Source: Pelodera strongyloides (taxonomy: Eukaryota > Nematoda > Chromadorea > Rhabditida > Rhabditidae). From it: a DNA stretch of 64,000 nt. The position numbers were made by a program, and so were the translations under genes. The stretch's first letter is position 1. Each line of letters starts with the position of its first letter. Under the pieces are notes generated by a model that worked only from the letters and a program-made list of their open reading frames with translations, searched no databases and had not been told where the DNA came from. Below, piece by piece: positions 1 to 11,962 of the stretch. The stretch lies in contig JAANDG010000435.1 in NCBI GenBank assembly GCA_036852015.1, positions 1 to 64,000 of the forward strand. The letters run 5' to 3'.

Positions 1-538
1 CATATAACCGTTTAAGGGTATAAGATAATGCCCCACAACTTAGCTCGCTGGACAACGCTTTACACACGCGCGCACGCTCACAATTGGTCTTTCCGAATAT
101 ATCTCCTAACATCGATAATTAGCTGTTTAGCCCGACGGGGAAATTCTTGTGATAAACTTTACATCAATGGGTCACGGATATTAAATACTCACAAATCATA
201 ACTAAACAATGAATGAAATGAAGTAATGCAAACAAAACGTAATAAAATACTCAAAACACATCAAAATCAATTACAAACCACAAATTCAAAGCACAACAAA
301 ATACAGCACAAAATAATCGGGTACACGCAACACAACGAGCAAAGATTTTATTGTTTGAAAAACAACTTAAAACAGCTAGCCTTCCTACTGTTATTCATCC
401 TACGAAAAATATTAGAAATTTTTGGACGGCTAGCTACAGTAGCTTCTAACGCTCACTCTCACTAGTGTTCAAAACTGGATTCAACTTCAAGGAGTTGAAC
501 TCTGAATGTGCTAATATAAATACCAACCTCCCGTATCC

Positions 539-3080
539 TCAGCCCACGTGCAATTGTTGATAGAAATTAGAAATCTTTCGGTCATCGTCCACGAGTTCCT
601 GCAGAAGACACTTGGTTTTAGTATAGAGTACAACTACTATGATATTTGTTTTCGAGCATTTCCCGCGGAAAAAACAGCTAGTTTATTACTAGTTTCCTAG
701 TCGGTTTTTAGTCGGAAAAAGCTCGGAAAACTAAAGTTTGTCGGGAAATGCTCGGAAACGGACAAACAGACGGCTCCCGAGCTCGGCCCGCCTATTTTCC
801 GAGCTCGGCCCGAGAACCTCAAAGTTTCCGAGCTTTTTCCGAGAAAATCCTCGGAAACGCAAAGTTTCTCGGAAAATGCTCGGGATTCATTAACGGAGTA
901 TTTATGTCCAAACGCAACATATTTGACTATAGCGAAACCTTTCTTGGACATAAAGTGGGAGTTTCCTTTGTTAGCATAGCTTGGGTCTACAGAACTTGCA
1001 GAGTAGTATTGTATAACATTAAGTTGCAACCAACCTTTTGTGTCCGGAACTGAAGAATTGCGATGGACGGCCAAATTCTTCTCACGCTTCTCATCTTTGC
1101 CATCGCTGTCGCATTCGTAGTCGCCGCCCAGTCCTCGAGTTCGTGCAACTATGTTCACTTTAGAAATAACTAATGTAGATATACCGATATATCTTAATGT
1201 GTTACAAAGTAGACATCACAGAATTGTATGCTCATTGCTCAAGCGTTATATCACAGCATTTTATGGTCGAAAAATCAATAATCACAATATTCTTCGATTT
1301 AAGCGAGTTCCACATCACTTTATGCCGTGAGAAAAAGATCTCCACAGCGTTCTGCAGCATAAAATGCAGCTACACGTAATTATTTTCGGAATCCACATAG
1401 CGTTGTCTAATAGAAGAAAAGGTTACAAAAGCAGAATAAAGGACGAATATAAACTCACTGCGCACGGTTGGATACTCACATGGCTGCTACTGGCACCTCC
1501 GCTCAATCTGTCCAATATGTGCACGGACACCTAAAGAGAGCACAGAAATTAAGACTGCTTTTCACTACTTGAATTGATGTTCTCAGTTCTCATCCTCTAA
1601 CAGAAACGGAGATTAGATAAGAAAACTTAGAAGCACAGATGTTGCCTGCACCACCACAGACTACACACAATAAATGAATAAATCATCAGTCAAATGTTTG
1701 AAGCTCAGCTCAGCTCAGGCCAAATGCAAGTGTAAATGTGTACACATTTAGTGAAACATATCCATATGTCCCCTATTACTAAACGTTTCTGACACAATCA
1801 AACACCGCTTACAAACGTGATCTCAGGAATAAACATATGAAGCGTGGGCAAAACACAAAATATATCATGAACAATATTCAAGGGTTAATTACCTTTGTTT
1901 AAACCAGCGAGGGCCGATGGGATGCAAGCTTCTACGTTGCAGACTTGCAGACGCAGATAATTGGCTGGTTGACTCGGTGTTCAACGTCAGTGACGAAATT
2001 GTCGTAGATTACTAAATCGTAGATTACTAAAACAATTTCCATATCAACCTGGAGTCCAGACTTCTAGATCACAACCTATCCTCCTATTGTTTCCTGTCTA
2101 CTTAGGTTCTTATACAACTAGCCGGGACGATCCCTATCATACTATAGTCAGAAGCGAGTTCACAGATATCATGTGATCACTGACAACATAACCATACTCC
2201 AATATCACTATTATTAGCATGTTTACCGGCATTCTACCCGGATACGTAGGGTTTTCGTTTAAAATAATTTTTTTTTCGGATAAACAATGGGTTTCAGAAA
2301 TCTTTTGTAATGATCTCATTGTCAGCATAGGACATAAATCCAACATCCCAACAATGTGACAGAGCGCAGTAATGAATTATGAGATATGCAAAATAACCCG
2401 AAGTGATTACCTTAAATCAGAACACAGCCAACGGTGCGGAAAGGCAAATGTTGTACAGTGTCCCAGTGTCCGTGAGTCGGTGTTCACAGCCAATGACGGA
2501 ATGAGAGTAGGATTCCTGAATCAAATTACCGACGGATTTTTGAGTAACAATAGTAGCAATTATGAGCGGGAGCGGGAGATGATTCTGTAAAAAAAACCCA
2601 CTACTATAGAGGAAAGGGTAACTAACCAATAGGAATTTCATGACAGTAGTTTTGTCAGTGTTTTATTATCTACAAAGCACATTCTTTAAGAAGGCACCAA
2701 AAAGGACCAACCTATATTATCATTCCGTAAAGGTAAAGTTTCAAGTAGCCGTTTCGTGCTCTGTCCACTTGACAACAAACGGCTTCCCTCTTCTCGAGTA
2801 GATCGATGGAAATTCCAACACTTCGCTCAATAAGTAACAAAGAAATATCGTTGAAAAACAATTATTTGGTCCATAAAATAAAGGCTAATGAGTGAGTTGC
2901 AAGGTCGTAAATAAGAAACACTACTTGGCTACATTGTGCGATTGTGCACTTACAATTATCGCATAAAATATTAACAATACTCACAGTGGGCGTGCCGCCC
3001 TTTCCAAAGCCGATGGATGGATGACCACTGTCCATGCTCCATGCCCTGTTGTTGTGGAGAACTTCCTTCCTTCGAGAGCG
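539..3080 (-). CDS. 3' exons of an unrecognised multi-exon gene
   Basis: Four minus-strand segments have canonical splice borders and join in phase 0: 2985-3080 (32 codons), 1480-1530 (17), 1035-1148 (38) and 539-598 (19 plus TGA). Acceptors read TTTCCAG, CTTTAG, ACATAG and CTGCAG; donors read GTGAGT, GTGAGT and GTTGGT. The 106 joined residues are hydrophilic, with a Gly/Ser/Thr-rich stretch, the motif LHELEDWAATT and a basic segment before a short acidic tail. No domain, signal peptide or membrane segment is evident and I do not recognise the family. A further exon at about 3173-3243 (motif LFDGLRQAMRF) is likely but its phase to the next exon is unresolved. The gene's 5' part must lie upstream on the minus strand and may include some of the islands at 7.9-20.7 kb. 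Introns of 0.4-1.5 kb carry a CTCGGAAA repeat cluster. Confidence 0.55.
690..880. repeat. CTCGGAAA / TTTCCGAG motif cluster
   Basis: About ten copies of the octamer CTCGGAAA or its complement lie within 190 bases in both orientations, including paired copies of GCTCGGCCCG. The arrangement gives several potential hairpins. It falls in the intron between exons 1035-1148 and 539-598 of the minus-strand gene. It could be the remnant of a short inverted-repeat transposon or a protein-binding cluster; nothing decides between them. Confidence 0.6.
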
Positions 3081-3639
3081 CTGGAAATAATAATGGACTA
3101 TGCACTAATAATTTAGACTGTGAGAAAATCATTAATAAAGAGAAAATAAGTACAAAAAGAAAGCAAAGATACCAGTGAGAGCTGTCACGGTACTCTTGAT
3201 CTTCCTGTCGAACCTCATAGCCTGTCGAAGTCCGTCGAATAACCTGAACATGCAAAACTCGTCCAAACAACAGTAATTAGAGCCTTCAATCCTAGGTGCA
3301 ACGCACGTAACAGGAAGAGTAAACAGTTGTACATATATCATGGAGCAGCTGCTATACGCATAAAAAATGACAAAACGAAAGGACAGAACTAACCCACACC
3401 ATGCATCCACGGAACGTATGATGCTGATGAATCACAGATCGGTCCATAACAAGTCCACTGCCGGGTCCACAACCTCTTCGAACAAATTTGACCGTCCATC
3501 ACATTGCTCAATGAGTGACAGATATAGAACAGCTATTTGTTTTATTCCCAGCAATATACTTTTTCTTAAGCTTTGCATGACTACGCCGCACACGTTGGGG
3601 AAAAGTTTCAAAACGGTTGCAATTGAGAACGATTGTAAG

Positions 3640-4020
3640 TGTACAGAAGGTGCCACAAACGTTCCCAGCAGAAACATTTGTGACACCGCCTATATAAGCG
3701 GTGTTCCGCACTCCTTCAAAACGAAAGAGTGCGAACAACAACTTCGATTAGAACAAGGTACACTAATTTAGATCGGCCAAAGTAATTTAGCGCAAAAAGG
3801 CATGCCACAAAAGTTCCCAGCAGTAACTTTCGTGACACTGCCTATAAATAACGCGGCGTTCAGCACTCCTTCAAAACGAAAGAGTACCAACCGCCCATTT
3901 TGGGTAGGACAAGGTGCACTAGAATTACTTCGGTCAAAGTAATTTAGCATACCGATACTAAGTTTACTAAGTAAGTAACAGGAGTTTCCAGCAGAAACAA
4001 CTGTGACGAGTCCTACGGAG
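3640..4020 (+). repeat. Degenerate ~150-bp tandem repeat with TATA-like boxes
   Basis: Two clear units (about 3649-3800 and 3801-3955) and a partial third (from about 3978) share the blocks GTTCCCAGCAG, GTGACAC, CCTTCAAAACGAAAGAG and CAAAGTAATTTAGC. Each full unit carries a TATA-like box (CCTATATAAG near 3690, CCTATAAATAA near 3841) about 10 bases after GTGACA. Short open frames across it differ between units, so it is not a conserved coding repeat. Confidence 0.65.
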
Positions 4021-4249
4021 AAGGGGAGATCAAGTGTTTTTGGTTTTCTCCCACTTCACTATCGGGACGCCACCGAAAATGAAGCGGGAGGGATCCTACA
4101 TATTATTTATTAAAAGAAACAATTGACGAAACTCGTAGTTAGAACTGGGTTTCACTCCTGCAGGGAGGGACTCCGGAACGTGGCCGAGCATCCTTGTTGA
4201 ATTCGTCGTTCGTCTAAAAAAAGTATAGTTAGTCTGGTAATAATAATAA

Positions 4250-4620
4250 AATTTAAAAAAAATAACAAAAAAAAAAAACAAAAAACGAAAAAAAAAAAAA
4301 TAAACAAAAAAAAAACAAACAAACATAAAAAAAAAAACAAAAAAAAAAACATAAACATAAAATAAAAAACAAAAAAAATAAAAAAAAAAACAACACAATA
4401 AAAACTCACAACAACAATAAAAAAAACAAAACACATAAAAAAAAACACACAACAACACAACACCAAAAAATACAACACAAACAATAAAAACAACAAACAA
4501 ACACACACAACAAAAAAAAAAACAAACAACAATAAAAAACAAACAACCAAAAAAAAAAAAGTCAAAAAAAAACACACACAAAAAAAATACGTCACACAAC
4601 AAAAATACACAACAACACAA
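4250..4620 (+). repeat. A/C-only low-complexity tract
   Basis: About 370 bases are almost entirely A with interspersed C and a few T; G is nearly absent. This produces spurious long Phe/Val/Cys reading frames on the minus strand. It directly abuts the G-run minisatellite that follows. A T-rich counterpart lies at 17450-17582. Confidence 0.9.
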
Positions 4621-4629
4621 CCATATACT

Positions 4630-5930
4630 AAAACAACAATATGAACTATATACAGGGGGGTGAGAGAGGAGATATACACTATATACAATGTCACTATATA
4701 TATATATAACAGGGGGGGGATATGTAAACTACTGTATACAGGGGGCTAGTGAGAGATATTACAAATATTACAATATATATATATCGACAGGGGGGGGGGG
4801 GCTAGTGAGTAACGAGAAAAGATATACACTATATACAAAACATGTACACTATATATACAGGGGGGAATATGTACACCACTATATACAGGGGGCTATTGAG
4901 TAACGAGAAAGAAATATAACTATATAAAATATGTACAATATAATATATACAGGGGGAGGGGGGGGGAATAACACACTACTAATAGGGGGCTAGTGAGTAA
5001 AGAAAAGAAATATACAGTATATACAATATGTACAATAATATATATACAATACATATACAGGGGGGATATGTAACTACTATATACAGGGGGCTAGTGAGTA
5101 AAGAGAAAGAGATATATATAAAAACATTTACAATATATATAAAGATATAGATATATACAGGGGGCACTACTTACTGCTATATACAGGGGGCTGGTGAGTA
5201 ACGAGAAAGAGATATACACTATATACAAAACTGTATATACACACTACTATATACAGGGGGCTATTGAGTAACGAGAAAGAAATATACACTATATAAAAAA
5301 AATATTTACAATATATATAGGGGGGGGGGGGGGGATATATGTAAACTACTATATACAGGGGGCTAGTGAGTAACGAGAAAGAGATATACATATATACACT
5401 ATATACATGGGGTGGAAAGGAGTTAGTGAGTAGCGAGAAAATATGTACACTATATACAGTAATGTGGGAGGGTGAGTAAGGCGTGAATAAGTGAGTAAAA
5501 TATTTACACTATACAGTAAGGTGGGGGGGGGGGAGTAGAGATATCTACACTATACAACATGGGGAGGGTGAGGGATGAGCTAACATGAAAAAATATATAT
5601 ACACTATAAAGTACAGGGGGGGTAAGAATGGGGTGAGAGCACGAGGTTAAGAAGGTGACTGTGGAGGGTGAGTTAGGGTGAGTTAGCTAGAAGAAAAATC
5701 TACACTATACATTTTATCTTACAGAGGGTAAGAGGTGGGGTGAGAAAGAGGTGAGTTAAGAGGGGTTTAAGGGGGGGGGGGGGTGAGCTATCCAGAAAAA
5801 GTATACACTACACAGAAGGGGAAGGGGGCTGAGTGAAAAATATCTACACGATACAGTACAAGGGGGTGTGTAAGAGGAGAGAATAAATCTGGAGGGGAAG
5901 TGGGTGTGGGTGATGACTTGAATAGGAAAG
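4630..5930 (+). repeat. Minisatellite with G runs and TATACACTATATAC blocks
   Basis: Variable units of roughly 60-110 bases repeat the blocks ACTATATACAGGGGG, CTAGTGAGTAACGAGAAAGA and TATACACTATATAC. G runs of 5-14 recur on the plus strand. Units are regular near 4700-5400 and decay towards 5900. No coding potential beyond repeat-driven frames. The regular spacing of G runs suggests possible G-quadruplex formation; that is an inference. Confidence 0.9.
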
Positions 5931-6021
5931 TGATAAAGAATATTAACAGTGATAGGAGTAACTTCTCTTTACTTTGTTAATCATCGCACACAGACGTGAC
6001 GGAGAAATACTGTAACCGTCT

Positions 6022-6213
6022 GAACTGTCATTGAGGGTCTGACTGCAGGGTCCCCCGAAGGAGCCCCTGCAGTCAGTTCTGAGCTACCGAAGTAGTTTGC
6101 CTAGATATATAGGCCTTCTTTGATCTAGAACTGTACGGTCCTTGAGGGCCTGACTGCGGTGTCCCCCGAAGGAGCCCCTGCAGTCAGTTTTGAGCTACCG
6201 AAGTAGTGCGCCT

Positions 6214-6282
<69 letters not shown>

Positions 6283-6300
6283 CCATCTTTGATCACGGAA
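6022..6300. repeat. 106-bp tandem duplication, second copy expanded by (TA)n
   Basis: Two units beginning GAACTGT (6022 and 6128) share CCCCCGAAGGAGCCCCTGCAG, the flanking CTGACTGC/GCAGTCAG inverted arms, and GAGCTACCGAAGTAGT. Where unit 1 has GATATATAGGCC, unit 2 has about 32 TA repeats (6216-6280). A related copy of the hairpin core occurs at about 48050-48075 in a kinesin intron, so this is a dispersed repeat. Confidence 0.8.
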
Positions 6301-7900
6301 TGGACAACCAGACCTGATTCATTCAAACTTCCCAAGTTTTCACCTGGTACCGTTTCTACACCGGGTAGGTGCAACCAGTAGCGCGCGGAAATTGAACCCG
6401 TAGCGTTAACACCACGCTACATGATGGTCAAAAAAAGTAGGATCCAAAATTTATTTGTTCGCAGTCGTCTGGTTTCTTCATTTTCCAATCCAGGGCGGTG
6501 TCTCTCAGCCAGTGCGACATATGCCCCGTAGTGAGGAGTAGATCGTAGTGCGAAGGGAAACGACGAGTGAGGAGTAGGTTGTAGTCCGTAGGGAAACGGC
6601 AACTGTTGTAAGTAGAGAAGACGGAACGCAGGCTTACAGACAGATTGCAGAGCGAGGCGTTCGTCCGAAGACTTTATTCCCGGCGGTCGATGGATGCAAG
6701 GTGTTGGCACTAAGCGGGATCGGAATCCGGATCGCATCGTCACATGCGAAAGAGAAATGGAAAAAAAAGCGATAACAGAGCGAAAAAAAGTAAACAGAAG
6801 CCAAAAAAGGCAGCGTGAAGAACTCAAACTAAAACAAAACAAAACTGTTAAGAAAGGAGAGAAATTCCCCTACAAAAATCGCGCTACTTTTCTGCTCTGC
6901 TCAAACGGCTAAACATTAATCGTAACCATGCAATAATGTAAGTGAACTAGTGAACTGAAACTTTTTTGAAAACGGAATAAAAGGAAAACAGAAACAACGA
7001 AAGGATGAACTGTGAAGTGGACAAAACAGAACCTTGAGTGTCTATAAAGAGAAAACAACGTAAATCTAAAAAAAAAGGGAACAAACAAATCGAGGTGCTT
7101 CGCAGGCTACTATAAATCTTAACTATTACCACGCAAGAATAGAATGCACTGAATGTAAGCCTTAAAAATTGCAATGAAAACAAAGAATGAAAATGAAGGA
7201 AGGAACAAAGAGATTAACTATTTAGAAACATTACTAAACGTAACGTAACCCAAGCAAAATATTGAACAGCAAAAGTTTGCACTGTTTGCAGGTGTTTTGG
7301 TTTTGAATCGAAAATCACTTTCTAATAACCCGCAAGCAAGCAAGCATGTAAACAATTCACGAAAACTGGTTTTGCATACAACATATTAAGAACGAATTTG
7401 TACAATTTTCTCAAAACGTACACGTTCTCAAGCAATCAGCAGGTGATTGCGCTTACTTTACATATAATTGATTTTTCTTCGAAAAATTAGCAATAAAAAA
7501 TGCGAAAAAAAGTAGACCGAAGGAAGCCTTTCAAAAAAAACGGATAGTCTCCAAGAGTAACACTACGAAAACCAAATAAACGCACAGATTCGCTTCTAAA
7601 CAGTATCCAACATGACGCACAGTGCACTGTAAACCAAGGGCGCAGTGTTGAGAGAAGGCAGATAAAGTAGATCCCCAGACAGAGTTCAGAGTTGATACAC
7701 GTATTGCCCTCTTCTGCTTCTGGACATGCCGTCACGCCCTTAACAAAATAAGAGGTAATCTATGTAAAAAAAAAATGTAAAAATTAACAAAAACAATGCA
7801 TGAAATCGAGTATGCGTCAGCTACAATGGTACAAAACGACCATATCTCCTACATGAAAGAATTATATCAACAGGTTGATAAGCTTACCGGAAATTGACAC
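6301..7900. other. No gene recognised
   Basis: Open frames here are short, lack family resemblance and show no chain of phase-compatible splice sites. Content is A-rich intergenic-type sequence. I see nothing else supportable. Confidence 0.5.
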
Positions 7901-7904
7901 AAAA

Positions 7905-8931
7905 GTCCACGGCACTACGTAGAAGTCAACAGTGGCGGCGTCGGCGGCGAGGATGTGGCGCACTCGCAGCCCATGAGATACCAAGTTGACAAGAGTGAGC
8001 CTCACCAAAAGTTACAAGGAGAAGCTTCACTTTCGGGTAGCCTCTAGCCGGGCTATTAGCCACCTTGTTGTACTGTTCCTTGATCACAATGCAAGTTTCG
8101 ACACCTAAAACAGTAGATTAGATACACCATACAGGTATTACTAGGAAACTATGAGACAATGGCAATGGCAAAAATTGCCGTATTTTCCATAAAGGTCAAC
8201 AAAAACACATGAATATCAGCTGGTGCGGTTAATATACAAAATGAAGTTAATACATTAAAAAAAGCTTACCCAGAATTGAGCTTCATCTAGAGCCGCTAAT
8301 TCCACCGGACCATGTCGATCATCCAAATCTTGGCAGAGACAGAATAGATGACCAAGACCAGGCTCACATAAAACTCCCAACCCAACGTCATCATTCCGCC
8401 CACGACAGCAATTTAAAGCGTTTGTGAAACTCTAAAATAATTTGTTTAAGATGCATTAGTGGATTACGTTACGTCTTTTAAAACGTGCTTTGCGCGAGGG
8501 TGCAAGTAATCAACAAAAGAAAAACTATTGCTGAAAGGGTGAAAATACTTACCGTAGCAACGCAATCCTGCCGCTTTTCCAGTCGCACACACATACATGA
8601 GCCGAACGATTTCCAATTAGTGTATCTAAAAGATAATTACTATATCACTGAGGGCACACAATTAAAGAAGATGCATATATGTATCCATAGGTCAAGAAAC
8701 CCTCGTAATCGTAAAAAAGGGGTTCCCCAGTTCCCCCGCCATTTGTAAGAACTGATAAATGTCTTGCATCACTTCTTCTAGAGTCTACAGTTCTATTCCA
8801 ATCACTTTGTTTCAATTCTTTTATAATATGTAGTTTAGTTTAAAATAGGTCCTTACCTTCAAATTTACATATCCCGCTGGATATTTGCTTCCACTATAAC
8901 ATTTCCTGACACACGCGCCGAAAAGGGTCAA
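7905..8931 (-). CDS. Exon-like islands of an unrecognised Cys-rich protein
   Basis: Several minus-strand segments look coding. 8857-8931 gives 25 open codons (motif GACVRKCYSGSKYPAGY) between CCTCAG and GTAAGG. 8270-8431 gives 54 open codons (motifs NCCRGRNDD, LCEPGLGHLFCLCQDLDD) between TTTTAG and GTAAGC. Shorter islands lie at about 8545-8630, 8018-8104 (motif ETCIVIKEQYNKV) and 7905-7990. Intron phases between them do not all agree, so either some borders are misread or the gene is decaying. I do not recognise the domain; the clustered cysteines suggest an extracellular or metal-binding fold, which is a guess. Confidence 0.4.
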
Positions 8932-9220
8932 CTGAGGAGACTACAGAATCGTCAACACCATGGTACAGGCACTGAAAGTGGAATATTTGAGATTACAGTA
9001 ATATAGCTAAACTGGGAGAATTGATTTTGACTGGGGATACCTAAACTACAATCCATAAAGTTTATTTTCCTAAACACAAAACAGCTATATGAAAACATAA
9101 ACTTGAGTCGCTGACGACCCTAATCACAATTCAAAACAAACCATTGTGTTACAACGGACTCGTCGCATCGGTTCAAGGGCAGCGAACATGTTTCAGGCAA
9201 CGTCCAAAGAGCTCGGAAGA

Positions 9221-9895
9221 TCATGTTTGAGAAGAATCCGTGGCGGTGGAATACTCATAGATGCACGATGACACTCCATCAGTTATCAATCCTGAATTCA
9301 AGAAATACGTAATCACAGAGACCGTAATGTTAGTAATTAACAAACAGAAAACCACGGTGGTTTGGTAATAGTACACATTACCCATACAAGTTAATGCGTT
9401 AAAAGTGTAAAGCATACCTAGTAGTCAGCTCGTCAGCTGCTCTGATCTGCACGCAAATGAGTCAAGTCCTCCGTACTTCGTACGCATAGAAAGAAGTTCG
9501 ACTCTATGCCATTGTCGTGTGCCGGTCACGCGAAATCTAAAGAAAGATGCAAACATTTAAAATAACGAATTTCTTATACTTAAGTTCTTACACCATTAGT
9601 TCTTTATTAGTTCTTTATTCTACAGATTGTTAAACGACTGGTGAGAAGGTCGGCGCTAAATATTAATCTTAAGATTCTTAAGTTGTCGCAATATGTCTGT
9701 CGGTGTCAGCAGTTGTTTATCACAGTTCCTTACCTTCGATCCGGCGGATATCAGTTCACTCGGCACTCATAACATCCAACGACACCGTTGTCACAACACA
9801 CGTTCCAATTTGAAACGAGGACGACGAGTTAGACTTCCCAGGGGCCAAGACGTAAAAAGGGGAGGCTCCGGATAACGGTCTGAAAAAAAGATGAA
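9221..9895 (-). pseudogene. Exon-like islands, probably a decayed gene end
   Basis: Minus-strand segments at about 9720-9892 (motif SGASPFYVLAPGKSN, interrupted by one in-frame TGA before a good GTAAGG donor), 9432-9543 (motif FRVTGTRQWHRVELL) and a terminal piece ending with TGA at 9221 (motif VSSCIYEYSTATDSS) have splice-like borders. The internal stop and a second stop shortly after the middle segment argue for decay or misread borders. No family is recognised. Confidence 0.3.
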
Positions 9896-10506
9896 ATTTT
9901 TACGCAACAGACAGTAGCCAAACTTCCAATGTCCCTAAATTGAATAACGTTCAACATCAGTACGGGTTAATTCTTTCGCAATCAATTTAGCTATAATTCA
10001 AAGGAAAGTAAAGAACGTACCATCAGCTTCAACCCATGTGTGGGAAGTCCCAGTCAGATGGAGCGTGCGATGCAGAGAGAGGAAAGAGAGAGACAGAGAG
10101 AAGGGCGAGAAAGAGGAGAGATAAGAAAAGGGTGAGAAGGAATTCGGAGAGTAGAGACACAATAAACGTAGTAAAGATCGAAAAATCCACTGTTATAATT
10201 ATACACAATCAGCTTATGATAACAATATCAAAAATAATGAGCGACCATTATGAGCATTTGTTGCAAAGAAAAAATTCTAGACGATATAGACAAGTAACCG
10301 CAAAATTCTATAACAAATCAAAAACTTGTCCATGGAGGATCTTTTCTTTTCATTCTTTTCGTTTCTTTAGAGCGTTTAATTTTTTTTCACTCTGGCTGTT
10401 TACGTTTTTTTATTAATGGTGAACTTTCGCGGACCTTTGAGATATAAACTATAAGAAAAACAAAATCGATCTTAAAATCAAAGTTCAAAAATCATTTCAT
10501 TTCCAG

Positions 10507-10676
10507 CTAATCAAAGTTTCTGTGAAAGTTCACGTTTGTCAGCTCTTCATACTGAGACTGACACAGCCTTCTATATTCTCGTAAATATTCTTTTTTACAA
10601 TTTGCATAGGCCGCCATAAGCATGAGAAGTGGCAGGTAACGGTAACGTCGATCTCGGGATGCGCACACGTCCAAAA
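10507..10676 (-). CDS. Probable terminal exon, unknown protein
   Basis: A minus-strand segment follows the acceptor TTATTCAG and reads 56 open codons to TAG. The product is basic and aromatic (motifs CASRDRRYRYLPLL, CKKEYLREYRRLCQ). It would be the last exon of a gene whose upstream exons are unclear; those at 11614-11962 are the nearest candidates, but their phase does not match directly. Unrecognised. Confidence 0.35.
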
Positions 10677-10756
10677 CTGAATAATAAACATATAATCCAT
10701 TGGGAATTAATATCTCATTAAATCTCATGAACTATCTGAAGCGCTTCAAATGAAAC

Positions 10757-10846
10757 ACTACGGTATGTCGGTCCAAAAGTCCGACTTCCCAGATAAGAAC
10801 AACTCATTCCTGCGGGTTCCAATGTCAAAGCCCGACATACCGTAGT
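10757..10846. mobile_element. Short inverted-repeat element
   Basis: ACTACGGTATGTCGG at the left end is matched by its perfect reverse complement at the right end, enclosing about 60 bases. Size and structure fit a small MITE or fold-back element. No open frame. Confidence 0.7.
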
Positions 10847-11613
10847 ATTGTTGCGTTACCTGAATTATTAACTAATTAACCACAAGCCGGATATATTAAA
10901 GACTTTGAAAGTAAAATATTATATGCATGGAAAATGAAAAGAATACGCAAAACCAGACGAAATATTTTATAAGATGTCACCGGATTGGAGTCTAAGCTTT
11001 GCATGTGCTATACGGCACGACACCTCTTATTGTTAGCAGTATGGGTAGAAGCAAAACATACCATACGAAGGAAAGATTTGATCTCGATGATCTGCCAGCA
11101 CACCTTCAGAACAGAGTCAGCCAAAGACATCCTTGGCAAATAACTTGTCCAATCCTTGTCTCCGATAGTCAACGACGTTTTTTGTTGTTGCGTTGGTGCG
11201 ACCGCTCGCAGCTCTCAAGACATATTGTACAACCTGAATTCCCATTAATTATTCACAGCAAACACTTGTTATTAAAAAATAATCTCTAGAAGATGCAGAT
11301 ACATAAGGGAGAGCGTTTATGGCCAGAAGAATGAGTGAAGGCAAAAGATACCAAACAAACAGGACGGCGTGCTCTTGATAATCCGAGAAGTCGAGAAGAA
11401 GATCGGAGAAATCACAAATTTCCATAGACATCACTCAGTATATCTGGTAAGGTGAAACGCGAAGGTCATCGCTAAGAACTAAAAAGTACGAACTCTAATT
11501 ACAATAACAGACGGCCCACAACTGGCTGAGAAAAAACATCCCATGCCCACATAAGGCATAAAGTGAACTTTGGTTCAATCGACACAGCAGTGTGAGGTAT
11601 TCAAATAAATTAC

Positions 11614-11962
11614 CATTTCTCCACCAGGCTGAAACTAGACACACGCTTGTTGTCCAGCTTGCTGAGGGCACGTTGATGTAACCACTCGTCCACCTCGAGA
11701 TCGAACATCACAATTGCGATTCCGCGGTCTAAAAGTACCAATCGATCATAAACATGCCAAAAAAGCATAGTAAATCTGCATACAACGTCTTCCAAAACCT
11801 CTGACGCATTAACACCTCATATTTACAGGTCGTGTGCTGTGCTTACCTTGTATATGCATCCTCAGATTACATACGTCCATCATCGAAGCAGTTGATGACG
11901 CTATGTCGCTATAGACACATCCAAACGATCCAAACATGGACAGGTTGACAAATGAGGGAGAC
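11614..11962 (-). CDS. Two phase-compatible exons of an unknown protein
   Basis: Minus-strand exon 11847-11962 (TTTGCAG acceptor, GTAAGC donor) ends with one base of a codon; exon 11614-11728 (TTTTAG acceptor, GTAATT donor) begins with the other two. The join restores Asp and gives about 76 open codons (motifs NLSMFGSFGCVYSD and RGIAIVMFDLEVDEWLHQ). Phase agreement makes real exons likely. No domain is recognised. A 33-base tandem duplication of the acceptor region lies immediately upstream (11962-12020). Confidence 0.45.

Noticed and set aside
1063..1173. Plus-strand 36-codon frame with a convincing signal-peptide-like hydrophobic core
   Set aside because: It lies antisense to the minus-strand exon 1035-1148, which has matching splice borders and phase; the hydrophobic run is the complement of an open coding exon.
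4096..4694. Minus-strand frames of 174-180 codons, almost all Phe, Val and Cys
   Set aside because: They are read through the A/C low-complexity tract and carry no protein-like composition.
6190..6381. Plus-strand frame with a long Tyr-Ile run
   Set aside because: Product of the TA microsatellite.
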